DNA of 64,000 nt from Alphaproteobacteria bacterium (GCA_022825195.1 JAJDYL010000218.1:1-64000); one strand, 5' to 3'. Positions 18,128 to 34,236 are shown, counted from the first letter of the stretch. The notes: a model not told the origin generated them from the letters alone. Program-made: numbers and translations.

Positions 18128-19657
18128 TCAGTGCCCTTTCGCTGCAAACGCCGTCGACTCGCCCGCTGCATTCATGGCTGCCAAGTGTTGGTCGACAAGG
18201 TTCTGGACCGACACCTGTATCGGGTCGAGGAACGAGGATGGATAGATACCCATCCACAGCACCAGCACCACGAGCGGAGCGAATACGGCAATTTCGCGTG
18301 GGGTCAGATCCAGCATTGCCTGGAGTTCCACCCTCTCCAGCTTGCCGAAGATTACCCGGCGGTAGAGGTACAGCATGTAGGCGGCGCCGAGGATGACGCC
18401 GGTGGCGGCAAGGAAGCAAACCCAGGTGTTGACTTCGAACGCGCCCAGCAACACCAGGAACTCGCCGACAAACCCGCTGGTACCGGGCAACCCGACGGAT
18501 GCGAGGGTGAACACCATAAAGACCGCTGCATAAGCCGGCATGCGGTGGACGAGTCCCCCGTAGCGCGCAATTTCGCGGGTATGCAGCCTGTCGTAGACGA
18601 CACCGACGCACAGAAACAGGGCAGCGGAGACAATGCCATGGCTCAACATCTGGAAGATGGCGCCGGCTATGCCCTGGTTGGTCGCCGTGAATATGCCGAT
18701 GGTCACGAAGCCCATATGCGCCACGGAGGAATAGGCGATGAGCTTCTTCATGTCCTCCTGCGCCAGCGCCACGAGCGAGGTGTAGATCACTGCCACGCAG
18801 CTTAGGACGAAGATCAGCGGCGTGAAGAACTCGCTCGCCTCCGGAAACATGGGCAACGAAAACCGGAGGAATCCGTAGCCGCCCATCTTTAGCAACACAC
18901 CGGCCAGGATCACGGAGCCGGCCGTCGGTGCCTCCACATGTGCGTCCGGCAGCCAAGTATGAACCGGCCACATCGGTATCTTGACCGCAAAGCTGGCGAA
19001 GAACGCTAGCCACAGCCAGATCTGAAGGTCGGGCGGGAACGAATAGGCAAGCGCCTGGACAATGCCTGTAGTGCCCACTTCCAGATAGACGGCCAGCAGG
19101 GCCAACAACATCAATACGGAGCCCAGCAGGGTAAACAGGAAGAACTTGAAAGCCGCATAAATGCGGCGCTCGCCTCCCCAGACTCCGATAATAAGAAACA
19201 TCGGGATCAGCACACCCTCGAAAAAGACATAGAAAACAACAAGATCAAGAGCACAGAACATGCCCACCATGAGTGTTTCAAGAGCAAGAAATGCAATCAT
19301 GTATTCCTTCACCCGGACCTGAACCGCAGTCCAGCTCGAGAGAATACAAATCGGCGTCAGAAACGTCGAAAGCAGCACGAAGAACAGCGAAATACCGTCG
19401 ATACCCATGCGGTAGGCGATGTTGAACTCCGGCAGCCACTCAACATGTTCGACAAACTGAAAGTCGGCGGTTCCCGAGTCGAAGCGGAACCAGAGAAACA
19501 GCGACACGACAAAGGTCGCCAGCGAGGTCCATAACGCCGCCATGCGGGAATTCCGGATCGCGTCCTCTCCGGTCCCGCGGCACAAAAGCAGAATTGCCAG
19601 CACACCGACAAGCGGCAGGAAGGTGACGATCGAAAGCAGGCCGACCCCCGAGCTCAT
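18128..19657 (-). CDS. nuoM: NADH-quinone oxidoreductase subunit M
   Basis: [37 protein letters not shown]. Confidence 0.97.
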   Translation of the reverse strand: MSSGVGLLSIVTFLPLVGVLAILLLCRGTGEDAIRNSRMAALWTSLATFVVSLFLWFRFDSGTADFQFVEHVEWLPEFNIAYRMGIDGISLFFVLLSTFLTPICILSSWTAVQVRVKEYMIAFLALETLMVGMFCALDLVVFYVFFEGVLIPMFLIIGVWGGERRIYAAFKFFLFTLLGSVLMLLALLAVYLEVGTTGIVQALAYSFPPDLQIWLWLAFFASFAVKIPMWPVHTWLPDAHVEAPTAGSVILAGVLLKMGGYGFLRFSLPMFPEASEFFTPLIFVLSCVAVIYTSLVALAQEDMKKLIAYSSVAHMGFVTIGIFTATNQGIAGAIFQMLSHGIVSAALFLCVGVVYDRLHTREIARYGGLVHRMPAYAAVFMVFTLASVGLPGTSGFVGEFLVLLGAFEVNTWVCFLAATGVILGAAYMLYLYRRVIFGKLERVELQAMLDLTPREIAVFAPLVVLVLWMGIYPSSFLDPIQVSVQNLVDQHLAAMNAAGESTAFAAKGH

Positions 19658-19661
19658 GCTT

Positions 19662-21599
19662 CTAGATCCCCACCGCGAAGAGGTACCAGGAGACCAGGGC
19701 GACGACGCCCACCATCATCGCGAACGCATAATGATAGATGTAACCCGACTGGAAGATGCTGGCCCGCCGGGCGAGCGCCCGCGTGACCGCTGCCAGCCCG
19801 TCGGGGCCGAACCCGTCGATGACAAAACCGTCTCCTCCCTTCCAGCAGAGCCGGGCCAGGAACCTAGCGGGGCGCACGAAGACGACCTCGTAGATCTCGT
19901 CGAACCACCATTTGTTGAAGGATATCTGGTACACCGGCTCGAAATGGCTTCTGAGCGCCGCTGGCGCATCCGGCTTCAGGATGTACATGTACCAGGCAAT
20001 CAGAATACCGATCAACGCGGCCACCAGCGGTAGTTTCTTGATGTAGTCGGGGGCATGGTGGCCCTCCGCCATCGCCGAATTCTGATCGAGGATCAGGATA
20101 GACGAACCCCAGAACCGGTCCCAATCCTCGCCGACAAAGGCGTCCACGAAAACGAACCCGGTCACGATTGCTCCGGCCGCCAGGACATAGAGCGGAATCA
20201 GCATGACGACAGGCGATTCATGGACATGCGCCATCACCTTCTCGTCTGCGCGTGATGCGCCCATGAAGGTCATGAACAGCAGCCTCCAGGAATAGAAGGC
20301 CGTCATCACCGCAGCCAAGACCCCGAAGGTAAAGGCGTAATCGCCAATACTGGTATGGGCTCCCCAGGCGCTTTCCAGAATGGAGTCCTTCGAAAAATAC
20401 CCCGAGAAGTAAGGCAGACCAGCAAGTGCAAACGATCCAATCCACATCAGGACATGGGTTTGTTTAACCTGTCGCCAGATACCGCCCATGCGGCGCATAT
20501 CCTGTTCCCCGGACATTGCATGGATGACGCTTCCGGCTCCGAGGAACAGCAGCGCCTTGAAGCAGGCATGGGTCATCAGATGGAAAATTGCCGCCGGATA
20601 AGCAGAAACCCCGATGGCGAAGAACATGTAGCCGAGCTGACTGCATGTCGAGTAGGCAATAACTCGCTTTATATCCGTTTGCGTCAGCGCGCAGGTTGCG
20701 GCGAAGAAGGCCGTCGTTGCACCGATGAAGGTGATGAAGGCCAGGGTATCGGGCGCGAATTCGAATAGCGGCGACAGGCGGGCGCACATGAATACGCCTG
20801 CCGTCACCATGGTAGCGGCATGGATCAGCGCGGAAACGGGAGTCGGCCCCTCCATCGCATCGGGCAGCCAGGTGTGCAACCCGATTTGCGCCGATTTGCC
20901 CATTGCGCCGATGAACAGCAGGAAGCACAGCAGCTCGATGGCCGGCAGTTCCATGCCGATAAAGCTGATGCTTTCGCCAACATGATCGGGAACGGCAACA
21001 AAGATCGAAGAAAAGTGGACTGTCTCGAAAACCAACCAGATGCCGAAAATCCCGAGTGCGAATCCGAAGTCGCCGACCCGGTTCACAATGAACGCCTTGA
21101 TGGCTGCTGCGTTGGCGGCCGGCCGGTCGTACCAGAAGCCGATCAGGAGATACGAACAAAGCCCTACACCTTCCCACCCGAAGAACAGCTGAACCAGGTT
21201 GTCGGAGGTCACCAGCATCAGCATCGAGAAGGTAAAAAGGCTCAGATAGGCCATGAAGCGCGGCTTGTGCGGGTCGTGACCCATATAGCCGATCGAGTAC
21301 CAATGAACGCAGGCCGACACGCCATTGACCACCACGAGCATGACCGCCGACAGCGTGTCGAAACGAAGCGCCCAGTGCGCCTCGAATCCGCCGGACCGGA
21401 TCCAGTCGAGAACATGCAGCGTTTCGGGACCGCCGCCGCCATAGGCGATGTCGATGAAGATGACGACCGAGCAGGCGGCCGAAACCGTCACGGCGAGGCA
21501 CGTCATCAGCTGCGACGGACGGTCCCCCATGAGGCGTCCGAACAAACCGACGACGATCGCCGCCAGAAGCGGGAGAAATACTGCAGCCAGATGCAACAT
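19662..21599 (-). CDS. nuoL: NADH-quinone oxidoreductase subunit L
   Basis: [38 protein letters not shown]. Confidence 0.97.
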   Translation of the reverse strand: MLHLAAVFLPLLAAIVVGLFGRLMGDRPSQLMTCLAVTVSAACSVVIFIDIAYGGGGPETLHVLDWIRSGGFEAHWALRFDTLSAVMLVVVNGVSACVHWYSIGYMGHDPHKPRFMAYLSLFTFSMLMLVTSDNLVQLFFGWEGVGLCSYLLIGFWYDRPAANAAAIKAFIVNRVGDFGFALGIFGIWLVFETVHFSSIFVAVPDHVGESISFIGMELPAIELLCFLLFIGAMGKSAQIGLHTWLPDAMEGPTPVSALIHAATMVTAGVFMCARLSPLFEFAPDTLAFITFIGATTAFFAATCALTQTDIKRVIAYSTCSQLGYMFFAIGVSAYPAAIFHLMTHACFKALLFLGAGSVIHAMSGEQDMRRMGGIWRQVKQTHVLMWIGSFALAGLPYFSGYFSKDSILESAWGAHTSIGDYAFTFGVLAAVMTAFYSWRLLFMTFMGASRADEKVMAHVHESPVVMLIPLYVLAAGAIVTGFVFVDAFVGEDWDRFWGSSILILDQNSAMAEGHHAPDYIKKLPLVAALIGILIAWYMYILKPDAPAALRSHFEPVYQISFNKWWFDEIYEVVFVRPARFLARLCWKGGDGFVIDGFGPDGLAAVTRALARRASIFQSGYIYHYAFAMMVGVVALVSWYLFAVGI

Positions 21600-21619
21600 G
21601 CGCGCTCGCCTGCCTCGCT

Positions 21620-21934
21620 TCAGCCCTTCATCAGGTTGATATCTTCGACGGCGATCGATCCGCGATTGCGGAAATAGACCACCAGGATCGCCAGGCCGAT
21701 GGCGGCCTCGGCCGCCGCAACGGTGAGCACGAACATGGCAAAGACCTGACCGGTCATGTCTTCCAGAAAGCGCGAAAAGGCGACCAGATTGATATTGACC
21801 GCGAGCAACATAAGCTCGATCGACATCAGGATGATGATGACGTTCTTGCGGTTGAGAAAGATACCGAAAATGCCCAGTGTGAAGAGGACTGCAGCAAGGG
21901 TGAGGTAGTGCGCGAGGCCGACTTCCAGCATCAT
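21620..21934 (-). CDS. nuoK: NADH-quinone oxidoreductase subunit K
   Basis: [34 protein letters not shown]. Confidence 0.97.
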   Translation of the reverse strand: MMLEVGLAHYLTLAAVLFTLGIFGIFLNRKNVIIILMSIELMLLAVNINLVAFSRFLEDMTGQVFAMFVLTVAAAEAAIGLAILVVYFRNRGSIAVEDINLMKG

Positions 21935-22539
21935 CGGCCTCCCTCTGCCGGGACCTTGACGACCTCGAGCGTGTCTTCCCTGCGGCGGTCGAGCTGGGCA
22001 GCGATCCGTTGCCTGTGCACGCCGGTCCGCCTGCGGTGCGTCAGCACAATTGCGCCGATCATGGCGACCAGCAAGACCAAACCGGCCGCCTGGAACAGAT
22101 AGATATAGTCCGTGTACAGAATGTGGCCCAGAGCATGGGTGTTGGTCATTTTCTCGTCGGGAACCGGCAGGGATGCCTCCGCGGGGCCTTCCGAAAGCAC
22201 CCAGCTACCACCGACCAGCGCCAGTTCCGCGAGCAGGATGACCCCGACGACCGCGCCGATGGGCAGATATTGCAGAAAGCCCTCCCGCAGTTCCGCAAAG
22301 TTGATGTCGAGCATCATCACCACGAACAGGAACAGCACTGCCACGGCACCGACATAGACGACCACCAGGAGCATCGCGAGGAACTCTGCACCCAGCAGCA
22401 CGAACAGGCCTGCCGCGTTGAAGAACGCCAGGATCAGGAACAAAACCGAATGCACCGGATTGCGAGCCGAGATCACCATGACTCCGGCCGCGGTCGCGAC
22501 TGCCGCGAAGACATAGAACGCCAAGGCTTGAACGACCAC
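21931..22539 (-). CDS. nuoJ: NADH-quinone oxidoreductase subunit J
   Basis: [52 protein letters not shown]. Confidence 0.97.
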   Translation of the reverse strand: MVVQALAFYVFAAVATAAGVMVISARNPVHSVLFLILAFFNAAGLFVLLGAEFLAMLLVVVYVGAVAVLFLFVVMMLDINFAELREGFLQYLPIGAVVGVILLAELALVGGSWVLSEGPAEASLPVPDEKMTNTHALGHILYTDYIYLFQAAGLVLLVAMIGAIVLTHRRRTGVHRQRIAAQLDRRREDTLEVVKVPAEGGR

Positions 22540-22554
22540 TGCCTTCTCTCCGTC

Positions 22555-23046
22555 TCAGCGGTACGGCGCGTCGAGGGCAAGATTGTCGGCGAGCGAGGCC
22601 TCCCATCGGTCGCCATTCGCGAGGAGCCTTTCCTTGTTGTACATCAGCTCTTCCCGCGTCTCAGTCGCAAACTCGAAATTCGGACCCTCGACAATCGCGT
22701 CGACCGGGCACGCCTCCTGGCAGAAGCCGCAATAGATGCACTTCGTCATATCGATGTCGTAACGCGTCGTACGGCGGCTACCGTCTTCCCGGGGTTCTGC
22801 TTCAATTGTGATCGCCTGAGCCGGACAAACGGCCTCGCAGAGCTTGCAGGCAATGCAGCGTTCCTCGCCGTTCGGATAACGGCGCAGCGCGTGTTCTCCC
22901 CGGAAGCGCGGGCTGAGAGGGCCTTTCTCGTAGGGGTAGTTGAGCGTCACCTTCGGCTTGAACATGTACTTCAACGTGAGCCACATGCCGGAGGCCAATT
23001 CGACCAGCAGGAAGCTGCGGACACCGCGGTCGAGAACTGCCATCAT
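22555..23046 (-). CDS. nuoI: NADH-quinone oxidoreductase subunit I
   Basis: Two 4Fe-4S motifs [37 protein letters not shown]. Confidence 0.97.
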   Translation of the reverse strand: MMAVLDRGVRSFLLVELASGMWLTLKYMFKPKVTLNYPYEKGPLSPRFRGEHALRRYPNGEERCIACKLCEAVCPAQAITIEAEPREDGSRRTTRYDIDMTKCIYCGFCQEACPVDAIVEGPNFEFATETREELMYNKERLLANGDRWEASLADNLALDAPYR

Positions 23047-23063
23047 TCAGTACTCCCTGCCCT

Positions 23064-24107
23064 TCACGATGGCACCGCAACCGGGTCCGGGACCCAATCG
23101 AATGCCACCAGCGCGCCGGCCGTCACCACTACCCACAGCAGGGACAACGGCAGAAACACTTTCCACCCGAGCCTCATAAGCTGGTCGTAGCGGTAACGAG
23201 GGAATGTTGCCCTGATCCAGAGAAATGCGAACAGCACCAGGGCCGTCTTCAGAGCAAACCAGACGATCCCGGGAACCCAGGTGAACGGTTCGTACGGGAC
23301 CGGCGAAAGCCAGCCTCCGAGAAAGAGCATGACCGTCATGGCGCTCATCAGGATCATGTTCGCATATTCGCCCAGGAAGAAGAGCGCGAACGTCATGGCC
23401 GAATATTCGACATTGTAGCCCGCGACAAGTTCAGCCTCGGCCTCGGGCAGATCGAAGGGCGCGCGGTTGGTCTCGGCCAGAGCCGACACGAAGAACACCA
23501 CGAACATGGGCAGCAGAGGCAGCCAGAACCAGGAAAACAGGCCGGCTGATCCCTGCTGCGCCTGAACGATGACCGAAAGGTTCAGCGAACCGGTGCATAG
23601 CAGCACCGTCACGATCACGAAGCCGATCGATACCTCGTAGGAAACCATCTGCGCCGCAGACCGCAACGCACCGAGAAACGGGTATCGCGAGTTGCTGGCC
23701 CACCCCGCCATCAGGATGCCGTAAACGCCCAGGGAAGAGATGGCGAAGAGATACAGCACCCCGACATTGATATCCGCCAGTACCCAGCCAAGGTCGAACG
23801 GAATCACCGCCCAGGCGACTAGCGCAAGCATGAAGGTCAGCATCGGCGCCAGCAGGAAGACCACCCGGTTCGCGCCGGCGGGGACGATCGTTTCCTTCGT
23901 CAGCAGCTTCAACCCGTCAGCCACCGGCTGGAACAGACCGAAGGGTCCGACGACATTCGGCCCCTTGCGCATCTGCATGGATGCAATGACCTTGCGCTCC
24001 GCCAGTATGAGGTAGGCGATGCAGCCCAGAAGCGGCACAACGATCAGCAGAATGTAACCGACGATCGCGGCCACCGGCCAGACATAGGCGGTCCAGAAGC
24101 TAGCCAT
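23064..24107 (-). CDS. nuoH: NADH-quinone oxidoreductase subunit H
   Basis: [37 protein letters not shown]. Confidence 0.97.
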   Translation of the reverse strand: MASFWTAYVWPVAAIVGYILLIVVPLLGCIAYLILAERKVIASMQMRKGPNVVGPFGLFQPVADGLKLLTKETIVPAGANRVVFLLAPMLTFMLALVAWAVIPFDLGWVLADINVGVLYLFAISSLGVYGILMAGWASNSRYPFLGALRSAAQMVSYEVSIGFVIVTVLLCTGSLNLSVIVQAQQGSAGLFSWFWLPLLPMFVVFFVSALAETNRAPFDLPEAEAELVAGYNVEYSAMTFALFFLGEYANMILMSAMTVMLFLGGWLSPVPYEPFTWVPGIVWFALKTALVLFAFLWIRATFPRYRYDQLMRLGWKVFLPLSLLWVVVTAGALVAFDWVPDPVAVPS

Positions 24108-26139
24108 CGCGGGTTTCCGCAGCGAGGAAGGCCTCCGTACAGACCGCCATTGTTTCGGAGGCGCGCGAAATCGGATCGGTCATATAGTAATTAGACACCG
24201 GACTGGCGAACGGCGCGTCATCCACCCTGCCTTCCACAACGGTGCGATGCCATTCCGCAGGAACGATTTCATCCCGCGTGTCGAAGACCGGATTCATCAA
24301 GGCAAGGCGGGCGCGCAACGCGGGCAGCGAATCGTATGGCAACGGGCTCCCCAACACGTCCGACAAAGCGCGCAGCACCGCCCAGTCCTCGCGCGCCTCT
24401 CCGAGCGGGAAGGTTGCCCTTTCGCTGCGCTGCACCCGTCCCTCCAGGTTGACCCACGTGCCGGACTTCTCGGTATAGGCCGCGCCCGGCAGGATAACGT
24501 CGGCGCGCGCGGCTCCCGCGTCGCCATGGTGCCCCTGGTAGATGACAAAGGCTCCGCCGAGGCCGGAGAGATCGACTTCGTCGGCGCCAAGCAGGAAGAG
24601 CGTATCCACCGCACCGGACAACATCCCTTCCGTGTCCGCCCCGCCTTCGCCTGGTACGACGCCGAGGTCGAGGCCGCCGACCCGGGATGCCGCCCGGTTC
24701 AGCACGTTGAAACCGTTCCAGTCCTCGCGGATCAGGCCGTTCAACTCCGCAATACGCTGCGCCGTCGCCAGCACAGCCATACCGTCGGACCGCGCCAGAG
24801 CGCCGGTGCCGATGATCAGCATCGGCCGCGTCGCAGATTTCAGTTCGGCGCAGAAGCGGTTCCGTCCAGAGGCCACCCCTCGCAATGCCTGCCCGCCATC
24901 GCCCAGATGGTCGTAGCGATAGCCGAGATCGTACCGGTCTCCGATCATGCCGATGCACAATTCGCCGGTCAGCCACCGCTTGCGGATCCGCGCGTTGAGC
25001 ACCGGCGATTCCCAACGCGGATTGCAACCGATCAGCAGCAGCGCATCGGCCTCTTCGATGCCCCGGACGGTCGAGTTGAAGAGATAGCTGGCCCGATGAC
25101 CAGGAACAGCCGCCGCGCCGTCCTGCCTGCAATCCAGATTCGGCGAACCAAGCGCCTGCATCAGGTCCTTGAGCGCGAGCATCGCCTCGGCGTCGACCTG
25201 GTCGCCGGCAATTGCGCCTATTTTCGTGCCGGAACGCCCCTCGAACCTAGCCTGAACCGCACCGAAAGCTTCTGCCCAGTTCGCGGGATGCAGCCGCCCG
25301 TCCCGGCGCACATACGGGTGATCCAATCGCTGGCGGCGCAGGCCGTCACAGGCAAAACGGGACTTGTCGCCGAGCCATTCCTCGTTCACCTCCTCGTTCA
25401 GGCGAGGCAGAACCCGCAGCACTTCCGGGCCGCGGGAGTCGATACGGATATTAGCGCCAAGCGCATCGAACACGTCGATGCCTTCAGTCTTGCGCAACTC
25501 CCACGGACGCGCATTGAACGCGTAGGGTTTCGAGGTCAACGCACCTACCGGGCAAAGATCGATGACATTTCCGGAAAGCTCGCTCGCCACTGCGCGCTCC
25601 AGCGTCGTGATCTCCATGTGCTCGCTACGCCCGACAGCACCGATCGTCGGCACGCCGGCCACTTCCTCTGCGAAGCGAATGCACCGGGTACAATGGATAC
25701 ATCGCGTCATCGTCGTTTTGATAAGCGGCCCCATGTCCTTATCAGCCACGGCCCGCTTGTTTTCCTCGAACCGGCTCGTGTCCGCTCCGTAGAACAACGC
25801 CTGGTCCTGGAGGTCGCACTCACCGCCCTGGTCGCAGATCGGGCAATCGAGCGGATGGTTGATGAGCAGGAACTCCATCACGCCCTTGCGCGCCTTCTGC
25901 GTCATCGGGCTGGAAGTCAGCACTTCCATGTTGTCCCCGGCGGGCATGGCACAGGAGGCAGCCGGTTTCGGCGGACCGGGACGGATCTCGACCAGACACA
26001 TGCGGCAGTTGCCGGCAATCGACAGGCGCTCGTGATAGCAGAAGCGCGGAACTTCCTTGCCGGCAGCCTCTATTGCCTGCAGCACGGTGCTTCCGGGCGG
26101 GACCTCGACCTCAATCCCGTCGACGGTGAGCTTCGGCAT
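24100..26139 (-). CDS. nuoG: NADH-quinone oxidoreductase subunit G
   Basis: [50 protein letters not shown]. Confidence 0.96.
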   Translation of the reverse strand: MPKLTVDGIEVEVPPGSTVLQAIEAAGKEVPRFCYHERLSIAGNCRMCLVEIRPGPPKPAASCAMPAGDNMEVLTSSPMTQKARKGVMEFLLINHPLDCPICDQGGECDLQDQALFYGADTSRFEENKRAVADKDMGPLIKTTMTRCIHCTRCIRFAEEVAGVPTIGAVGRSEHMEITTLERAVASELSGNVIDLCPVGALTSKPYAFNARPWELRKTEGIDVFDALGANIRIDSRGPEVLRVLPRLNEEVNEEWLGDKSRFACDGLRRQRLDHPYVRRDGRLHPANWAEAFGAVQARFEGRSGTKIGAIAGDQVDAEAMLALKDLMQALGSPNLDCRQDGAAAVPGHRASYLFNSTVRGIEEADALLLIGCNPRWESPVLNARIRKRWLTGELCIGMIGDRYDLGYRYDHLGDGGQALRGVASGRNRFCAELKSATRPMLIIGTGALARSDGMAVLATAQRIAELNGLIREDWNGFNVLNRAASRVGGLDLGVVPGEGGADTEGMLSGAVDTLFLLGADEVDLSGLGGAFVIYQGHHGDAGAARADVILPGAAYTEKSGTWVNLEGRVQRSERATFPLGEAREDWAVLRALSDVLGSPLPYDSLPALRARLALMNPVFDTRDEIVPAEWHRTVVEGRVDDAPFASPVSNYYMTDPISRASETMAVCTEAFLAAETRDG

Positions 26140-26157
26140 TGGCTCCGCCCTCCGGGG

Positions 26158-27441
26158 TCAGGCCGCCATGGCCCGGTTTCGGTAGCTCAGGATCCGTTCT
26201 TCCATCTCATGCCTGAAATGGCGGATCAGTCCCTGGATCGGCCAGGCGGAGCCGTCCCCATGCGCGCAGATGGTGTGCCCCTCGATTTCCTTCGACACGT
26301 CGAGCAGCATGTCGATCTCCTCGACACGGGCGCGTCCCGACGCCATCCGTTCCATCACGCGCATCATCCAGCCGGTTCCTTCGCGGCAAGGCGTGCATTG
26401 CCCGCAACTCTCGTGCGCATAGAACCGGGCAAGACGCGCGATGGCGCGCACGACATCCGTGGAGCGGTCCATCACGATCACCGCGGCCGTGCCCAGCCCG
26501 CTCTGCACATCCCGGAGCGCATCGAAGTCCATCAACACCTCATCGCAGATGCTCTTCGGCAGGATCGGGGTGGAGGAACCTCCGGGAATGACGGCCTTGA
26601 GATTGTCCCAGCCGCCCCGCACACCGCCGGCGTGCTTCTCGATGAGTTCCTTCATCGGAATGCTCATCGCCTCTTCCACGTTGCAGGGGCGGTTGACGTG
26701 GCCGGAAATGCAGAACACCTTGGTGCCGGTGTTGTTGTTGCGCCCGAAACCGGAGAACCATGCCGCGCCACGGCGTAGTATGGATGGCGCTACGGCGATA
26801 GTCTCGACATTGTTCACGGTCGTCGGACAACCGTATAGGCCGGCCATCGCCGGAAACGGCGGCTTCAGGCGCGGCTGGCCCTTCTTGCCTTCAAGGCTCT
26901 CGATCAGGGCCGTCTCCTCGCCGCAGATATAGGCGCCGGCTCCGCGGTGAAGGAATACGTCGCAGTCGACGCCGGAACCGCAGGCGTTCCTGCCGATCAG
27001 TCCCGCTTCATAGGCTTCGTCGATTGCATGCTGCAGGTGGCGCGCCTCGTTGAAGAACTCGCCTCGTACATAGATGTAGGCGGCTCCGGCGCCTATTGCC
27101 GCACAAGCGAGAAGGCAGCCCTCGATCAATTTGTGCGGGTCCCAGCGCATCATGTCGCGGTCCTTGCAGGTGCCAGGCTCACCCTCGTCCGCATTGACCA
27201 CCAGATAGGCAGGGCGACCGTCGCTCTCCTTCGGCATGAACGACCATTTGAGGCCGGTCGGAAAGCCAGCTCCGCCCCGCCCCCGCAAACCCGATGCCTT
27301 GATCTCCTCGACAAGCCACTCGCGGCCCCTGGCGATCAACTCGGCCGTCCCGTCCCAATCGCCCCGCGCGCGGGCGCCCTTCAGGGTCCAGTCATACTCG
27401 CCGTAAAGATTCGTGAAGATGCGGTCCCGGTCGGTCAGCAT
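26158..27441 (-). CDS. nuoF: NADH-quinone oxidoreductase subunit F
   Basis: [46 protein letters not shown]. Confidence 0.97.
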   Translation of the reverse strand: MLTDRDRIFTNLYGEYDWTLKGARARGDWDGTAELIARGREWLVEEIKASGLRGRGGAGFPTGLKWSFMPKESDGRPAYLVVNADEGEPGTCKDRDMMRWDPHKLIEGCLLACAAIGAGAAYIYVRGEFFNEARHLQHAIDEAYEAGLIGRNACGSGVDCDVFLHRGAGAYICGEETALIESLEGKKGQPRLKPPFPAMAGLYGCPTTVNNVETIAVAPSILRRGAAWFSGFGRNNNTGTKVFCISGHVNRPCNVEEAMSIPMKELIEKHAGGVRGGWDNLKAVIPGGSSTPILPKSICDEVLMDFDALRDVQSGLGTAAVIVMDRSTDVVRAIARLARFYAHESCGQCTPCREGTGWMMRVMERMASGRARVEEIDMLLDVSKEIEGHTICAHGDGSAWPIQGLIRHFRHEMEERILSYRNRAMAA

Positions 27442-28031
27442 CGGGCGTCACTCTCCAGCAGTGTGGTCTTGCCGCCCTCCGGCGCGGAATTCAACCGCTC
27501 TGCCTGAGTACCGGTTGTCGGCGGCCGGCCCTCCGCCAGCGCGTCGAGCAGGGCCGCCGTCCGGTCGGCATCGAGGTCTTCATAATAGTCGTCATTGATC
27601 TGCAGGACCGGCGCGTTGACGCACGCTCCAAGGCACTCGACCTCCAGCAGCGTAAAGAGGCCGTTCTCGTCCGTCTCGCCGAAATCCAAGCCTGTTTTTT
27701 CCTTGCAGGCCCGGACTACTTCGTCGGACCCGCGCAGCCAGCATGGTGTGGTCGTGCATATGTGCAGCCGGTATTTCCCCACGGGTTCGCGGTAATACAT
27801 CGTGTAGAAGCTGACGACTTCCCAGACGCGGATCGCCGGCAGGCCCAGAAAATCCGCCACGTACTCGATCACCGCGGGAGACGTCCAACCGAGCTGGCGT
27901 TGCGCCAGGTCCAGCAGCGGCATGACAGCGCTTTGCTGCCGGCCGTCCGGATATTTTGCGAGAATGGCGTTCGCTGCTTTCAGATTGTCGGCCGTAAAGG
28001 CAAAGATGCCGGCTGCGCCGCGCCCGTTCAT
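27435..28031 (-). CDS. nuoE: NADH-quinone oxidoreductase subunit E
   Basis: [15 protein letters not shown]...[23 protein letters not shown]. Confidence 0.96.
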   Translation of the reverse strand: MNGRGAAGIFAFTADNLKAANAILAKYPDGRQQSAVMPLLDLAQRQLGWTSPAVIEYVADFLGLPAIRVWEVVSFYTMYYREPVGKYRLHICTTTPCWLRGSDEVVRACKEKTGLDFGETDENGLFTLLEVECLGACVNAPVLQINDDYYEDLDADRTAALLDALAEGRPPTTGTQAERLNSAPEGGKTTLLESDARC

Positions 28032-29206
28032 CGATCAATCTCTCCGAACACGATGTCCATGGCGCCCAGAATCGCAACGCTGTCGGCCAGCATATGGCCG
28101 CGTGACAGGAAGTCCATGGCAGCCAGATGCGCGAAACCCGGCGCCCGGATCTTGCACCGGTAAGGCTTGTTGGTGCCATCCGACACCAGGTAGACGCCGA
28201 ACTCGCCTTTAGGCGCTTCGACCGCCGTATAGGTCTCGCCGGGCGGCACCCTGTATCCCTCGGTGTAGAGCTTGAAGTGATGGATGAGCGCCTCCATCGA
28301 TTGCTTCATCTCGCCTCGTTTCGGCGGAGCCACCTTGCTGGTCTCCGTTACCACCGGCCCTTCGGGCATGTCGTGCACACACTGGTCGATGATGCGCAGC
28401 GACTGGCGTACCTCCTCAACCCGGACCAGGTAGCGGTCGTAGCAGTCGCCGTTCTTGCCGATCGGAATGTCAAAGTCCATCCGGTCATACACGTCGTATG
28501 GCTGCGCTTTGCGCAAATCCCACGGTAGCCCGGAGGCGCGCAGCATCGGACCCGAAAAACCCCAGTCGAGCGCGTCTTCCACCGACACGCGGCCAATGTC
28601 CACGGTTCGCTGTTTGAAGATGCGGTTCTCGTTGAGCAGCGTTTCCATATCGGTGATGAACTTCGGAAATGCCGCGGCCCATTCCGCTATGTCGTCGAGC
28701 ATGCCGTCCGGGAGGTCCTGATGGACGCCGCCCGGCCGGAAATAGGCAGCGTGGAGCCGGGCGCCGCTCGCACGCTCATAAAATTCCATCAGTAGCTCAC
28801 GCTGCTCGAAGCCCCATAGCATCGGCGTCATCGCGCCGACATCCAAGGCGAACGCCGTCAGGTTCAGCAAGTGGTTCAGGATGCGCGAGATCTCGGAGAA
28901 CAGGACCCGGATATACTGGCCGCGCTCCGGCACCTCGATACCGAGAAGCCTCTCGGTTGCAAGCGCAAAGGCATGCTCCTGGTTCATCGGGGCGACATAG
29001 TCGAGGCGATCGAAATACGGCACCGCCTGAAGATAGGTCTTGTGTTCGATGAGCTTTTCGGTTCCGCGATGAAGGAGACCGATATGAGGGTCTATGCGGT
29101 CCACGACCTCGCCATCGAGCTCCATGACCATGCGCAGGACACCGTGCGCCGCGGGATGCTGCGGGCCGAAGTTCAGCGTGTAGTTCCTGATCTGGGCTTC
29201 GGCCAT
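28028..29206 (-). CDS. nuoD: NADH-quinone oxidoreductase subunit D
   Basis: [26 protein letters not shown]...[12 protein letters not shown]; start set at the overlap with nuoC. Confidence 0.97.
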   Translation of the reverse strand: MAEAQIRNYTLNFGPQHPAAHGVLRMVMELDGEVVDRIDPHIGLLHRGTEKLIEHKTYLQAVPYFDRLDYVAPMNQEHAFALATERLLGIEVPERGQYIRVLFSEISRILNHLLNLTAFALDVGAMTPMLWGFEQRELLMEFYERASGARLHAAYFRPGGVHQDLPDGMLDDIAEWAAAFPKFITDMETLLNENRIFKQRTVDIGRVSVEDALDWGFSGPMLRASGLPWDLRKAQPYDVYDRMDFDIPIGKNGDCYDRYLVRVEEVRQSLRIIDQCVHDMPEGPVVTETSKVAPPKRGEMKQSMEALIHHFKLYTEGYRVPPGETYTAVEAPKGEFGVYLVSDGTNKPYRCKIRAPGFAHLAAMDFLSRGHMLADSVAILGAMDIVFGEIDR

Positions 29207-29799
29207 CAGGCGCCCTCCGCCTTTTCGTCGCCAGGCAGCGGCCCCTCCCAAGGGCTCAGATAGTCGAAGGACCGGAACTCCTGCGTCAGGGAAACCGGCT
29301 CATAGACAACGCGCTTCTGCTCGTCGTCGTAGCGGACCTCGACATATCCCGTCAGCGGAAAATCCTTACGCATCGGATAGCCTTCGAACCCGTAGTCGGT
29401 CAGCAGGCGGCGCAGGTCGGGATGGTCCGAGAAGAAGATGCCGTAAAGGTCCCACGCTTCGCGCTCGAACCAGGCCGCCGAACTGAATAGCCCCGACACC
29501 GACGGCACGGGTGTATCTTCGTCTGTCGAGGTCTTGACCCGGACACGAAGGTTGTGACGGTGGCTCAGCAGGTTGTAGACGACTTCGAACCGCTCCGGAT
29601 GTTCCGGATAATCGACGCCGCACAGATCCATCAGGCACTTGAAGCGACAGTTGGCGTCATCACGCAGGAAGGTCAGCACCTCAAGCAGCCCGTCTCGCCC
29701 CACTCTCAGCACCAATTCCGATACCGTCGGCTCAAACGACACCTTTTCGCCGATCATCGCCTCGACATGCTCGGCGAGCTCTTTCAGGGCTTCGTCCAT
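29206..29799 (-). CDS. nuoC: NADH-quinone oxidoreductase subunit C
   Basis: [49 protein letters not shown]. Confidence 0.97.
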   Translation of the reverse strand: MDEALKELAEHVEAMIGEKVSFEPTVSELVLRVGRDGLLEVLTFLRDDANCRFKCLMDLCGVDYPEHPERFEVVYNLLSHRHNLRVRVKTSTDEDTPVPSVSGLFSSAAWFEREAWDLYGIFFSDHPDLRRLLTDYGFEGYPMRKDFPLTGYVEVRYDDEQKRVVYEPVSLTQEFRSFDYLSPWEGPLPGDEKAEGA

Positions 29800-29812
29800 C
29801 TGCCGGTCCGGT

Positions 29813-30349
29813 TCAGCGCGCTATCGTGCCGGTGCGCTGGATCTTCTTCTGCAACAGCAGGATACCGTAGAGCAACGCTTCGGCGGTCGGGGGACACCCT
29901 GGCACATACACATCGACCGGCACGATTCGGTCGCAGCCCCGGACCACCGAATAGGAATAGTGATAATAGCCGCCGCCATTGGCGCAGGATCCCATGGAGA
30001 TCACCCAGCGCGGCTCGGCCATCTGGTCGTAAACCTTGCGAAGCGCCGGCGCCATCTTGTTGGTAAGCGTCCCGGCCACGATCATCACGTCAGACTGGCG
30101 CGGACTCGGACGGAATACCACACCGAACCGATCGAGGTCGTAGCGCGAACAGGCCGTATGCATCATTTCCACGGCGCAGCAGGCGAGTCCGAACGTCATC
30201 GGCCACAACGACCCGGAGCGCGCCCAGTTCACAAGCTTGTCCAACTGCGCCACGACATAGCCGCGATCCTGCAGTTCGTCGCTGACCCCACGCAACAGTG
30301 CGTCCTGCGCCGCTCCCGGCCCCAGCGCTGGCTGGCCAATCACTCCCAT
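29813..30349 (-). CDS. nuoB: NADH-quinone oxidoreductase subunit B
   Basis: [23 protein letters not shown]...[43 protein letters not shown]. Confidence 0.97.
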   Translation of the reverse strand: MGVIGQPALGPGAAQDALLRGVSDELQDRGYVVAQLDKLVNWARSGSLWPMTFGLACCAVEMMHTACSRYDLDRFGVVFRPSPRQSDVMIVAGTLTNKMAPALRKVYDQMAEPRWVISMGSCANGGGYYHYSYSVVRGCDRIVPVDVYVPGCPPTAEALLYGILLLQKKIQRTGTIAR

Positions 30350-30705
30350 TCAAGCGCTCCTTTGCGCCATTCATAGATGAATCCGACCGTCAACACGCCA
30401 AGGAAGATCACCATCGACCAGAAGCCCAGCATGCCGATGCCGCCGAGCGAAATCGCCCAGGGAAACAGGAATGCGACTTCAAGGTCGAAGATGATGAAAA
30501 GGATGGCGACCAGATAGAAGCGCACATCGAATCGCCCGCGCGTGTCGGTGAACGCCTCGAAACCACATTCGTAGGCTGAAAGCTTCTCTGTATCCGGCTT
30601 TTGCCGTGCGACGATCATCGAAGCGATAACGGCACCCGCCGCCAACGCCCCCGCGACAGCCGTAAAGATCAGTATTGGGACATACTCGGCCAGAAACGCA
30701 TCCAT
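30340..30705 (-). CDS. nuoA: NADH-quinone oxidoreductase subunit A
   Basis: [40 protein letters not shown]. Confidence 0.97.
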   Translation of the reverse strand: MDAFLAEYVPILIFTAVAGALAAGAVIASMIVARQKPDTEKLSAYECGFEAFTDTRGRFDVRFYLVAILFIIFDLEVAFLFPWAISLGGIGMLGFWSMVIFLGVLTVGFIYEWRKGALEWE

Positions 30706-30824
30706 CGTCCTGGGCCCGTCTCCCTGTTCTCGAATCCCGGTCCGGGCGCACCATAGTGGTCGGAGGTGCGACTGCAAAGCCCCACCGACGCCCTCAGGGG
30801 CACTCGATTGTTAGCAGGGGCGAG

Positions 30825-30901
30825 TGGCGGGAGTGACGGGACTCGAACCCGCGGCCTCTGGCGTGACAGGCCAGCGCTCTAACCGACTGAGCTACACCCC
30901 C
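30825..30901 (-). tRNA. tRNA-Asp (GTC), CCA encoded
   Basis: GGGGGTG-TA-GCTC...CTGGC-CTGTCAC-GCCAG...GTTCGAGTC...CACTCCC-G-CCA. Confidence 0.96.
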
Positions 30902-31342
30902 GCGTACGCAACGGCAACCGTCTAGCTGAGACCCGTTGCGGGGTCAAGAATGCCATAGCGGCCGGTCGCCAACTCCATGCAGCGCCCGCCATCTCCTCCT
31001 GGAATCCGGGTCGCGCCCATTCACCCGCCTCTTGCCCGCAATCGTACCCATGGCAAAGCCGGCGCAGGACATCCGGCACCGAAGCTGTTGAGGTGCGCCG
31101 AAGTGCAGGTGCGCCTGTTGGTCACATGCTCCGGACTGAGGTAACTCCCGCCCCCACGACCGGGCACCGGGCTTCCTCCACAGGCGCGGCAGTGTCGACG
31201 GACCTGTTCGGGTTGCCGCCCTCTCCTGGGAACCCTAGGAGCCGGGTATCAGCAGGCGCATTGGGCCTTGTACGTACAAAGACCGGCAAAATACGCCGGC
31301 CAACTCACGCAAAACCAGCCTCGACCCCTTTCGAAACTAGAG

Positions 31343-31418
31343 TGGTGGGCGATGACGGGATCGAACCGCCGACCCCCTCGGTGTAAACGAGGTGCTCTCC
31401 CAGCTGAGCTAATCGCCC
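31343..31418 (-). tRNA. tRNA-Val (TAC), CCA encoded
   Basis: GGGCGAT-TA-GCTC...CCTCG-TTTACAC-CGAGG...GTTCGATCC...ATCGCCC-A-CCA. Confidence 0.96.
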
Positions 31419-31445
31419 CTGGGTCCGGCTTCGCCCGAGCCGTTG

Positions 31446-31718
31446 TTAGTTTACGGCGTCTTTCAGACCCTTACCGGCCCTGAACTTGGGCTGGTTCGAC
31501 GGGGCGACGTCGATCGTTTCGCCTGTCCTGGGATTCCGCGCCTTGGATGCCGGGCGGTGGGCTACCGAAAAGGTACCGAAACCAATCAACCGTACATCCT
31601 GACCATCGGCGAGAGCTTTCGAGATTGTCTCAAAAACAGCATCTACGGCCCGCGCAGCCTGGGCCCGTTGCAAGTTCGCAGATACTGCTACAGCTCCAAC
31701 CAGATCGTTCTTGTTCAT
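31446..31718 (-). CDS. hup: HU family DNA-binding protein
   Basis: MNKNDLVGAVAVSANLQRAQAARAVDAVFETISKAL...IGFGTFSVAHRPASKARNPRTGETIDV. Confidence 0.95.
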   Translation of the reverse strand: MNKNDLVGAVAVSANLQRAQAARAVDAVFETISKALADGQDVRLIGFGTFSVAHRPASKARNPRTGETIDVAPSNQPKFRAGKGLKDAVN

Positions 31719-31827
31719 TCTTTTCCCTCCCGTCTTCACTGAGGACGACGCAGTTGCTAACCCGATTCAGGGCAGAGGTCCAGCGAAACGATACACAATC
31801 GGGCAACTATTTGAACCGAATTGCATA

Positions 31828-34236
<2,409 letters not shown>

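Noticed and set aside
31268-31279. TTGTACGTACAA as a regulator operator
   Set aside because: 12-nt perfect palindromes are expected by chance about a dozen times in 64 kb; no second copy or positional support.
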